A DNA stretch of 64,000 nucleotides from Pomacea canaliculata (taxonomy: Eukaryota; Mollusca; Gastropoda; Architaenioglossa; Ampullariidae), in the NCBI RefSeq assembly GCF_003073045.1, contig NC_037601.1, forward strand, positions 23,100,150 through 23,164,149. The letters are read 5' to 3'. The notes beneath the pieces were generated by a model. That model was not told where the DNA came from, did not search any database, and saw only the letters and a list, made by a program, of their open reading frames with translations. Each line of letters begins with the position of its first letter. Positions within the stretch are counted from its first letter, which is position 1. The position numbers were made by a program, and so were the translations under genes. This document shows positions 36,905-47,774 of the stretch, one piece after another.

Positions 36905-37035
36905 AGATTGGCGGTTACCTCCTGGCACCAACACCGTGAGGACCGACTGTCCTGGGTTCAGATCTTGTCTCGGGCACTCTTTTTTCTGTTTTGCACGAGG
37001 CATCTGTTCACAAGGCTCATCATAAAACGTGAGTT
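36905..37035 (+). mobile_element. Degenerate tRNA-derived SINE-like fragment
   Basis: The stretch ttggcggttacctcctggca resembles an A box, and 30-40 nt later gggttcagatcttgtctcgg resembles a B box (GGTTCGAATCC consensus) followed by CGGGCACTC. The opposite strand gives the tell-tale false peptide PRQDLNPGQS that tRNA-SINE B boxes produce. The 3' tail was not delimited. Confidence 0.45.
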
Positions 37036-37504
37036 TCACCCACCCAACCTCGATCACCAGATATGTTTGCCTGCCTGCTGGTGGAGCTGGTCCGCCGGTA
37101 CCCGTTGTCTGGGGGGAGGGGAAACTAATTAGACACAGGGGTTGGGTAGGATGGGCCACGTGACTGTCGTGTGCGGTTATGAGCAGGTCCTGCACGAGGA
37201 GCCTGTGGCTCATCCACATCCACCATCCAGTTGTTTCTCTGCCTCGTTGGCACCATCCTCCCAGAGAGGCTCGGAGGACGGTTTTAGATAATGAAGGTGT
37301 CCTCCATCAGACCGTTGGCGGCAGTTTCCAGGGACCAACAACAGGTGGCGAGCGCGCTCCGCACTGAATGTCGTTGTCAGAGTCGAACATTGCGTCCTCA
37401 AGCTCTTGTGTCCAACGGTCTAATCACTCTTATGCCTTCTTTCCTTCCCTCGTAGAGTGTTAGCAATGTGCACATTGTTTGCACCTCCCTGTTTGCTAAA
37501 GCTG

Positions 37505-37650
37505 ACTCTACTCTTCTCTACTCCTCTCTTCTCTACTCTTTTCTTCTCTACTCTACTATTCTCTTCTCTACTCCTCTCTTCTCTACTCTTCTCTACACTA
37601 CTCTACTATTCTCTTCTCTACTCTACACTACTCTTCTCTACTCCTTTCTC
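37505..37650. repeat. Pyrimidine-rich CTCTTCTCTACT minisatellite
   Basis: Tandem 5- to 12-bp units of ctcttctctact and ctctactatt form a homopurine-homopyrimidine tract on one strand, a sequence class able to form triplex DNA. Confidence 0.9.
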
Positions 37651-38080
37651 TCATTTGTTTGCTAACAGCTTCCTTTCTGTGTTTGTTTGGCTGCAGTTCC
37701 TGCCATCATGTTCTTTGTTTACTGTTTTGTTTTTGTTTTGTTTTCTTTCTTTCTCACGCACGCTAGCGCACGTTCGCAAATGTATATTCACATTTACAAA
37801 ATATTTTGCGAACAGTTGTATATTTACAGTCGCTATACTGTTTACACCAAACACGAGAATCCACGAGGATTATGTACAAACCCTGTCATCTTACAGAAGT
37901 CATGCTGTTCACTTCTGTAGGTGAGTCTCATGACGACCACTGGTGGCACCTGAACAGGTGTGTGATGGCATCACCAGGCATGACGAATAATTACACATTC
38001 ACCTGCAGTTGCAGTGTGCACTCAGTCGCTTGCTAGTCCGCTTGCTAGTCTGTTACGATGACCCACCATGACATGAGCAG

Positions 38081-38325
38081 GCTACAAGACTACCAAGCTA
38101 CAAGACTACCAAGCTACAACTGACTAGCAGGCTACCAGGCTACAAGACTACCAGGCTAGCAGGCTACCAGGCTAGCAGGCTACAAGACTACCTGGCTACC
38201 AGGCTACAAGACTACCAGGCTAGCAGGCTAGCAGGCTACAAGACTACCAGGCTAGCAGGCTAGCAGGCTACAAGACTACCAGGCTAGCAGGCTACCAGGC
38301 TACAAGACTACCTGGCTAGCAGGCT
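38081..38325. repeat. Minisatellite of GCTACAAGACTACCAGGCTAGCAG units
   Basis: Mixed 8- to 24-bp units (caagactac, caggctagcagg) repeated for about 245 bp. CTAG and GCTAGC palindromes recur. Confidence 0.92.
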
Positions 38326-38499
38326 ATGGGTGCAAGCACTACACAGTTCTTAGCTGTGGCATGATGAACCACTTTCCTATCTCAATCCCATAATCGCTTT
38401 GAGCCTCTCGTGTTCACATCCCAAAATTAACAACTGATGTTGACTGGCCACGTGGGAGGTGAGTGCACGTGTACTTACGGTGTAGATGCTGTTGGAACA

Positions 38500-39420
38500 T
38501 GTTGTCTATGTAAGGAGGTGGTTACATAGACAAGAAAATAGTAGTCACACAGTTTACATGCTGTCTATGTAAGGAGGTGGTTACATAGACAAGACAACTA
38601 GTAGTCACAGTTTACATGCTGTCTATGTTATAAGGTGGTTACATAGACAACTAGTAGTCACAGAGTTTACATGCTGTCTATGTAAGGAGGTGGTTACATA
38701 GACAAGACAACTAGTAGTCACAGAGTTTACATGCTGTCTATGTAAGGAGGTGGTTACATAGACAAGACAACTAGTAGTCACAGTTTACATGCTGTCTATG
38801 TAAGGAGGTGGTTACATAGACAAGAAAATAGTAGTCACACAGTTTACATGCTGTCTATGTAAGGAGGTGGTTACATAGACAAGACAACTAGTAGTCACAG
38901 TTTACATGCTGTCTATGTTATAAGGTGGTTACATAGACAACTAGTAGTCACAGTTTACATGCTGTCTATGTAAGGAGGTGGTTACATAGACAAGACAACT
39001 AGTAGTCACATAGTTTACATGCTGTCTATGTAAGGAGGTGGTTACATAGACAACTAGTAGTCACAGAGTTTACATGCTGTCTATGTAAGGAGTGGTTACA
39101 TAGACAAGACAACTAGTAGTCACAGTTTTACATGCTGTCTATGTAAGGTGGTTACATAGACAACTAGTAGTCACAGTTTACATGCTGTCTATGTAAGGAG
39201 GTGGTTAGACATAGACAACTAGTAGTCACAGAGTTTACATGCTGTCTATGTAAGGAGGTGGTTACATAGACAAGACAACTAGTAGTCACAGTTTACATGC
39301 TGTCTATGTAAGGAGGGACTAGACATAGACAACTAGTAGTCACAGAGTTTACATGTTGTCTATGTAAGGAGGTGGTTACATAGACAACTAGTAGTCACAG
39401 AGTTTACATGCTGTCTATGC
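38500..39420. repeat. Tandem array of 16 hairpin-forming units (about 50-60 bp each)
   Basis: Sixteen complete units and one half unit, at about 38500, 38560, 38619, 38673, 38733, 38791, 38851, 38909, 38961, 39021, 39076, 39134, 39184, 39242, 39301, 39355 and 39411. Each contains TGTCTATGTAA, a short G-rich loop (usually ggaggtgg), then the exact reverse complement TTACATAGACA, then a spacer with aactagtagtcacag. Units 1-3 and 6-8 show the same order of variants, pointing to a duplication of about 290 bp. Confidence 0.95.
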
Positions 39421-40031
39421 AATGAACACCCTGTACCACTTTTCTGCCACCAGTCATGTGATCAATGCTGTTGAGGAGTTCCTGGAACAAGAAAATCATT
39501 TCAAGCTTCCTCCACAGGGAGGATGGTCGCAGACAGGTCGTCTCATCACCTTCACCTGCTGGCGGCCATCTTGTGTGGTGCTGCACCGACAGCAGGCGAT
39601 AAGTCTGGCGATGAGTCTGGTAAACAAGAAGCAGTCTGCTGGCAGGTGAATGTTGCCTGTGACGCGTTGTTTGTCCTGACCGCTGCACGCACTGTACAGA
39701 CACAGCTTCGCTTGAAACAACAGCAAAGTGCGGCGAGGGCATTGTCAGCATGGGGGAGATGTTTGACACAGTTTAGGTTTGGCCCTTGACCTTTATTGTC
39801 GTGAGAGGCTGGGGTGGGGAGACGGAGCCTTTTACACGGGTGTCCATAGAGGTCTGTCGTCTACAGATACAGCAGGGGTGGGGCAGCGAGATGGCCCCCT
39901 GCCCCACCCCGATGTTATTAGACCAGTTGCCTGTCCCCCTGTTTGCCTCCCACCATCGTGTCCAGGACAGTCCAGTCGACTGTTTAGACGATGACAGCTT
40001 CCTTCTCTTGAATGTCAAGGACGGTTGCTGG

Positions 40032-40112
40032 CCAGTCTTGTGGGTCAGCAGGTCATCTACATGATGATGACAGTCTTGTGGGTCAGCAGGTCATCTACAT
40101 GATGATGACAGT
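40032..40112. repeat. 38-bp direct duplication (two copies)
   Basis: The segment starting cagtcttgtgggtcagcagg and ending tcatctacatgatgatga occurs twice back to back and identically. Confidence 0.9.
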
Positions 40113-40903
40113 CTGGTGCTCACTTGAGGCGATGCTCAGTAGCCCAGGCAGCATTTCATTTCGAAGAGTTCCATCTCCTGGACTCTGGAGGTCAGTGGCA
40201 AGGTCCGGCGTGAGCAGTCATCGGGGAACATAGAGGGGAGGGAGAGACTGTAGAGTGGTGGTGTCAGTGTCACAAGCAGGATAGCAATAACAATAACAAC
40301 CAACTTTATTAGTCACAAAGGGCAATTTAAATAGGAGGATGGTGTGTTGCTGTTTCCACATTGTGCTGAGGTCATGGCTGCCGCTGTGCGAGACAGTCGA
40401 CACGTGATCTCTGTGCTTTATGTTCCATCTTTCGAGATGTTTCGCGAGGGTCTGTGGAAATACTAGGAAGTCTGAACATTAGGTTTGTTTTCGTTGATGT
40501 TGATGGCCGACAGGAGCGTTGCCTGGCTGTGAACCAGGGGTTCGTTTCACTGAGTTCACTTCCCTGCAGTGCATGTGCACTTGTGTCAGTTTATCTTGCT
40601 CTTTGATGTCGTCACTGACAAGGTGGGTGTAATCAGGGAAACCATGGCGTTGATGCTTGAGCCCCTTTCTGGGATGGTGAACTCGATACTGACATCGTCT
40701 TGTACTTGTCTTCAATGAAGGACAGCTGGAGAAACAAACTTGACTCACTCTTGACTCTTGTAGTCGTCCCCAGGGGTGATGAGGTCGATTTCAGTCTCCC
40801 TGAAGCATCCATGATGTTTTGACAAGTGTGCTGGTGGTGGAGTTTTCTAGTCTTCTCTGGCGCTTGTTAATCTCTTCCATTAGTGTGACTGTCAGTGCGT
40901 ACA

Positions 40904-40911
40904 GGTGGTGG

Positions 40912-40942
<31 letters not shown>

Positions 40943-40944
40943 GG
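40904..40944. repeat. (GGT)n trinucleotide microsatellite
   Basis: About 11 perfect GGT triplets, then GCT and GGT. The poly-Trp and poly-His frames across it are artefacts. Confidence 0.95.
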
Positions 40945-41337
40945 CCTTGCGTTTGGCCGCAACTTTGTGACAGCCTACAATCTCTGAGCACAATGAACGC
41001 CACTCATAAGGATTCTCCAGACACCAGATGTACTAAGGGGTACCCTAACCTGGGTACTGGATGCCCTTCTTTGGCTGCCCTCTCCCCTAGATAAAGTCTG
41101 TTTACTTCTTTCAAACCAACGATGTACCAGGGATCGCTCTTAAGAGATGACAGCTTTCTTGTCTTGAATGTCCGGGAGTGACCCCATCTACCCAAAGTGT
41201 ACACAAACGGTAGATTCTGCGTCAGCTTGGTATCTGGTACCCGGATATCTACAGGTGCTGCGTGTTTCTGTCGACGGTTGAGGCACGGACCCGGAACCAG
41301 AAGCGATTGTCCGCTGAGAACCACGGGAAGACAGAGA

Positions 41338-41360
41338 TGCTGCTGCTGCTGCTGCTGCTG
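41338..41360. repeat. (CTG)n trinucleotide microsatellite
   Basis: Seven to eight perfect TGC/CTG triplets. Confidence 0.95.
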
Positions 41361-42515
41361 TACTCACTACAGTGGCGGCCTAACCAACATTTCAGGCGGC
41401 ACCTACCGACACTTACACCTCCAACAGACTAAAGCAGCCAGTACACACACAGAATTGGTTTCCGTAGATGGGGTCAGCACGCGTGCATGTTAGGTTAGCG
41501 TGATGCTTAGTATACTAACACCCTCGTCACCTGTACTACTTTTAATGTGACATAGAAAGTAAGAATTAAAGTGACGTGACGGGATGTGACGTGACAGCAC
41601 GAACAGTGAGTTATCGGGACAAGGCATGGAGCAGTGCTCATTTCTCTGCCAGGTACCCCGGGGCCAAGAGTGTATTCAGTGGAACCTGTTATAACAACAT
41701 GTTGTGCACAAAGTCTTGTGGGATAACCGACTCTGTGACGTCTCCGCCGGTGGAGCTCAAAATGTAACGGCCTCACCTTGCTGACGTCGCTTGTGTGACG
41801 TGTTGCTGGCAGGAGAGTAAATGGCGAGTTTTCTCCGTAAGCTACAATCAATCTTTGGGCGGATGCAACATGATTGTGTGCGATCGTCTCCTGCCTGGGT
41901 TCACACGCCCACACGCCGGGTGGCTCGTGCTTAGCCGTGGAGTCACGTGATCACTTGCCCACCGACTGCAGACCTCAGTGAAAGCTGGAGACGTTGCAGG
42001 TGAACTGCAGGTTCAGCCATGCTTATCACGACACAGTCTGCCAGGGTGCAATCGGTGCTTGCGTACAGACGGCAGATACCGGGCTGATTTATCTCCCCTT
42101 TCTCAGGGGCTCGAAATCTTCTGTAGATTGCGGGAACCGGAAGTGACGTAAGATAAATTGGACTTAACAGACGATTGAAAGGAATGGCCGAGGTAGAACT
42201 GCGGCAACTTGACTCTGGAAGTCAGCAGAGCACAGAGAGAGAGAGGGCGCGCCTGTCGTACGTAAAGGGAGATAATGGAAATTTACGTTCAAAGGGAGCT
42301 TATTGAAGTGAGACAGACAGCGGCACCACGACTACAGAGCTGACAGCTGCCTGCAGGTGTACACCAGAACAGTCTGGCACCTAGCAGCTTACTATCGGCT
42401 AACTTGTTTGTTTACACACGTGTTGACGTGTGGTGTCGTCACAGCGGAGCAGCCATCTTTGTGTACGATGGGGGAGCGCGCACGTGCTCAGTGTCCAACC
42501 TATTTGTTACTTATT

Positions 42516-42665
42516 CATGTCACTTATTAATTCACCTATCAATGTTACACTTGTGAATGTTACTTATCAATCTTACTTATCAATATTACTTATCAATGTT
42601 ACACTTGTCAATGTTACTTATCAATCTTACTTATAATACTTGTGAATGTTACTTATCAATGTGAA
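42516..42665. repeat. AT-rich minisatellite (AATGTTACTTATCAATCTTACTTATC)
   Basis: Short imperfect units of tgttacttatcaat and cttacttatcaat repeat across about 150 bp. Confidence 0.85.
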
Positions 42666-42723
42666 CCTTGTCATCGCTGATGAGTTCATCTGAGGTTTTT
42701 AACATTTTTTCCAGTGTTTTGGC

Positions 42724-43540
42724 TCATGTTGATGTAGCTATACTACTATTAGTCTCGTGTTGATGTAGCTATACTACTATTAGTCTCGTGTTGATGTAGC
42801 TATACTACTATTAGTCTCGTGTTGATGTAGCTATACTACTATTAGTCTCGTGTTGATGTAGCTATACTACTATTAGTCTCGTGTTGATGTAGCTATACTA
42901 CTATTAGTCTCGTGTTGATGTAGCTATACTACTATTAGTCTCGTGTTGATGTAGCTATACTACTATTAGTCTCGTGTTGATGTAGCTATACTACTATTAG
43001 TCTCGTGTTGATGTAGCTATACTACTATTAGTCTCGTGTTGATGTAGCTATACTACTATTAGTCTCGTGTTGATGTAGCTATACTACTATTAGTCTCGTG
43101 TTGATGTAGCTATACCTATACTACTATTAGTCTCGTGTTGATGTAGCTATACTACTATTAGTCTCGTGTTGATGGTAGCTATACTACTATTAGTCTCGTG
43201 TTGATGTAGCTATACTACTATTAGTCTCGTGTTGATGTAGCTATACTACTATTAGTCTCGTGTTGATGTAGCTATACTACTATTAGTCTCGTGTTGATGT
43301 AGCTATACTACTATTAGTCTCGTGTTGATGTAGCTATACTACTATTAGTCTCGTGTTGATGTAGCTATACTACTATTGTTCGTGTTGATGTAGCTATACT
43401 ACTATTAGTCTCGTGTTGATGTAGCTATACTACTATTAGTCTCGTGTTGATGTAGCTATACTACTATTAGTCTCGTGTTGATGTAGCTATACTACTATTA
43501 GTCTCGTGTTGATGTAGCTATACTACTATTAGTCTCGTGT
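42724..43540. repeat. 31-bp satellite array, about 26 near-identical copies
   Basis: The unit is tcgtgttgatgtagctatac followed by tactattagtc. Nearly all copies are identical. Exceptions are a 6-bp tatacc insertion near 43,112, one extra G near 43,175 and a 3-bp loss near 43,378. Direct tandem, with no spacers. Confidence 0.97.
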
Positions 43541-44806
43541 AAATATTTACCAAACTGCCGTGAGATTCCCTGTGCTCTGTGTCAGCAGTCATGAAAGTAA
43601 TACATAAATACTACATTTGTTGTAATCAACAGTTTTCACACACACAGCGGATACAGTCAGTGGTATGTCGCCATGTTACAGGGTTGTGGAGTGCTGTCTA
43701 CACACAATGTGTAACCAACAGGTGTAACATAATAAGAGGACAGGGCGTGGAAAGCTGGCAAAGCACGTGCACTGGTGACAACAAAGACTTACTGTTCACA
43801 GTCGCCATTGCGGGGGAAATCCCAGTGGAGAGAAAGTTTCGTGCACCCCACATGCAGTCTGGCTTGTTCTCCTCCAGTCGTGTGTTTGATACCATCTACA
43901 GTTTTTATGATTTGTGTTTGTGTTGAGGGCGGGACCTGCTCACAATGCCAACACACAGGCCAGCATCACAGAGCCGCAGTATCATCAGCTTTGTCTGCAG
44001 CAGCACGATGGCAGCACGATGGCAGCACTTGCAGCTCTAGTCACACACCGACAACATGAAATCAGCCCTGGAAAATAATGCGGAAATATTAATAGTTTTA
44101 TATAATAGCTGTGGAGATAAAGATGGGGTGGAATCGACTGGAAAACATGTCAACAGAGCGAGACTTGCTGTCACTGATGTTTGTGTCCAGGACCCAGACT
44201 GACAAGTCAGACGACATTCACAGTCTGTGAACACACACCTGAGTCCACCTGGCATCAGCAGCAACTGTCAGACACTGTCGCCACCCACACCTCCAGCTGA
44301 CTAGGGGGAGAAACACATTTTATTTTACTATGTGCACGAGCTAGTGTTTGTGTGTGTGTGACTGTTATTTTATCAGTTGCAAGTGTCAACTAGAAATGTC
44401 AGCTGACAGACGTACTTGGGGTTCAGACAGCCTCCCGATTCCTGCAGACTTACAGGACTGGTCAGTTCCAAACCTTAGTCCACTGTTCATTTGCCTCTGG
44501 TCAGAAATCTCAGCACGATCTAGAAGTCAGAGGTCACTGGCTTCTGTAAATAAGTCATCAAGAAGGGATGCGGGTCACGTGATGTGGCAAGTAGCCAATG
44601 AAAAGGTCGTTAGAATACAGACTCTGCAGGCAGATGGCGCTGATACTAGCCTCAAGACGGGGCCAGGTATTCCCTGGTCTCTGAGAAAAGGTCTCAGGCA
44701 GCTGCAGGTGTGTAGGTGTGTACTGATGTCAGGTGTACTCTGTACACAGCTACCTACCTGGCTACGTGACCCAGTGAACAGTACACATAGCATCATAGCT
44801 GACAGT

Positions 44807-45001
44807 GAGCAGAACACACTGACAAGGTTATATAATATGAACAGTGGATGTTGTCGAGGTTTCTAATGTGAACAGAACACACTGACAAGGCTATATAATA
44901 TGAACAGTGGATGTTGTCGATGTTTATGATGTGAACAGAAGACACTGACAAGGCTAATGTAATATGAACAGTGGATGTTGTCGAGGTTTATAATGTGAAC
45001 A
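44807..45001. repeat. 63-64-bp tandem repeat, three copies
   Basis: Each copy begins near gcagaacacactgacaagg and includes tataatatgaacagtggatg and ttgtcgaggttt, with a few substitutions among copies. Confidence 0.9.
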
Positions 45002-45559
45002 GTACTAAGCACAGTGCCTGGGCTGTTACATGAACTGTTTGCAGAACGAGCCTTGTGTGTGAGCCTCTCCTATGAGCCTGCGATCTGAGCCCACATAATC
45101 TCTGGCAGCTGATCCACCCAGGGTGCAAAGCTATTATTTTTTATCGGAGCGTGGATGCCCAGGAAAGACTTTTTCACCTTTCCTTGATGTAGCGTAATGA
45201 TCACATGATGTTATTCTAGGTAACAGCAGGTACATCAGGAACGCCACATCCCCTTTCCTTTTATCCGCCGTTGATAAAACCTACAGTTGCCACTAGCATT
45301 CCCCAGCCCTGACCCTTGACCTTCCTCCGCCTACCTCTCGCCGCAGCCATGTCTGCAGTGCCAGTCAGTGGTGAGAGCAGCGCCCGGCGCGTGGGTCTGG
45401 TACAGCGGAGCGTGACGTGGCTCTGTAGCAGGATGCTGGAGTCAGACGATGGGCTGCACTGACGAGTGGCATGCCGGTCTAGCTGTCTTTGACGAGGAGT
45501 ATGTCACACGGCAAGGTCTCGTGACACAAGTGCGCTAGAGACCCAGTGACATCACCAGA

Positions 45560-45800
45560 GGTCGCACTAGCAGGTGAGAAACACAACTAGGGACAAGTAC
45601 GTCACATTAGCAGGTGCCAAACGTAGAAACACGTTGACAGTTGAAAAATGCCGAACATACGTCACAGCAGACATGACAAATACAACTAGGGACAAGCTCG
45701 TTACATTAGCAAATGTAAACAGTTGACATAAACAACCGGCGACCAGCGGTTTACTTGCCGAGCACAAGGAGGGACAAGCACGTCACAGTAGTTGGAACAC
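45560..45800. repeat. Degenerate tandem-like repeat (acaactagggacaag / gtcacattagcaggt)
   Basis: Phrases such as aacacaactagggacaag, acgtcacattagcag and agggacaagcacgtcaca recur at roughly 90-100 bp intervals, strongly diverged. Confidence 0.55.
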
Positions 45801-47517
45801 TGTCGGCAAGCAGCGGGTGGCGAATGTAACTACAGATCAGCACGTCACTGTAGCTGTAGACGAACACTGATTACGATTGTTGTGATTGCCATCACACTAG
45901 TAGTGATTGTGAAGGTGAAGCTGGTAGAGGCACCGAACATGTATTTCCCATGTACCCCTCCACTTGTGCTTCATAGGGTGACGTACAACATGTACACGTG
46001 TGTCTGGCATGCAGTTTGAGATGTTGCCATCTCTCTGTGCTTACAAAATGGCAGACACCTGTCACTGTGTCACAATCAACATTACAGCCCACACCTACGT
46101 CCTGCATGTCACCTGGCAGCCACTGATACTTTGTTGCCTCCATTGTTCAGCGGCAGAAACCCTGCGTGACAGAACGACTGAGTGTTAGTGACATAAATAA
46201 GAATTTTGATGAAGGGAAAGAAGACCGTTGGATGATGGAAGGACATCGTGAGCAGAGAGAATGAAGCTGAGCGGGGAAAACATGGGAGGACAAGGAATAG
46301 TCTGTATGTTTGCTTTGTTCTTGTTGGGAATTTCACCTGTCACCCGCGACAACTGAAGTTAAAACTTTGTTGAGTGGAACATTGACTGTCATCCAGCGAT
46401 GTCGCGCCTACTGTTACATTTGTTGGTGAGTGGATATTGGCATGTCACCACGGTGACGTGCAGTCAGCTTCCTGATGTCGACGTCCACCCGTGACAACCA
46501 CAGCCAGCAGGTGACGCATGTTTTAAAGTGGACATTCGCATGACCAACAGTGCGAGAACTTTATTCAGTGCAAAAAGAGGTTCAGAAGGTGGAATTGTTT
46601 TGTCAAACTGTCTGTGGTGACATGAGACTGATGAGAGTGAACCTTTGGTACACACAGTGACGTGCTGCTGTACAGCTGAGCTCAGGTAGTCAGCCTCCAC
46701 ATCATCCATGATGACTTCATAGGTAATCGTCTAGCAACTTTTGATGAGGAATGATGTTTGTAAGCTGATTGTAAGTTGAGAATATAGACTGGCACGTGCC
46801 ACGTCACGCTGTGTGACACCTTGATACCTACTGCATGTACAGTCCAGGGTAGTAGGAATCCAGTATACACACGAGGACACTACTTGCCAGTAGCTGTGGT
46901 TCACAACATGGTGTCTAGTGTCATTGTTAGTGTGGCTTCTACAATGTGTGCAGGTGACTGAGTCACAACATGTTGTCTGTGTTACTGTCAGTGCGCCTCC
47001 TACCATGTGTGCAGGTGACTGAGGCTCACAGCATCCTGTATCTATTGTCCGTGAAATATTATCGTGTAGTTAAGATTCATAAACTATTATCTTGAAGCGG
47101 TGATTTTCATTCGTAATTAAGATTTTTACTCCAGAACTCATCTTTATTCTTCTCGCAGACTTTTTTCCTCGTCTTTTTCTCTTCTTTCTTCTATTTTTCT
47201 CTACCCGCTCCTTCTCCTCACATTCACACTTGGTGTCCAGTCATCTGCTGATTGTGGTGACCTCTGTGTCGTCTGACCTTCTGTCTGTTGACTACCGGTC
47301 AGCAAAGTGTCCTGCTGTCTCTGTGCCAGTGTGTTTACCTGTTTACCTGTTTACTCGGGTGTGTACACGAGGTAAGATGCTCGCATGCTGGTCAGTTACA
47401 AAGTCTGACTTCTGTTACTTGTTAAGGGAGGTGGGAAACGATCTGCCCATGGAGGGCATTGTTCACCGTACCTTGCTTTTTTCTTATTTATTTACCTCTG
47501 TTCTTTCTCTTTTTCAG

Positions 47518-47701
47518 ATTCGAAAGGAGAGAAAGGACTGGGACTAGGAGATAAGATTGACACTCGACCATTCAATCATGGTAATCTTTCTTTTTCTGTC
47601 TTGGTGTTCTTTCAGTTTGACGCTTCCATCTCTCCTGTCCGTATCTCATTTTTCTCTTTTATCTGTCAGTCTCTCTTCCCTCGCTCTCCTTCTCTCGCTT
47701 A

Positions 47702-47774
<73 letters not shown>

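Noticed and set aside
39404..41324. Several 60-120-codon frames and a shared phrase (gatgacagctt...cttgaatgtc) near 39,990 and 41,145
   Set aside because: The shared phrase suggests an old dispersed repeat, but ends could not be found and no coding sense was seen.
42724..43540. Regular array considered as a CRISPR
   Set aside because: Units abut directly with no unique spacers, and the setting is a eukaryotic genome with spliced genes.
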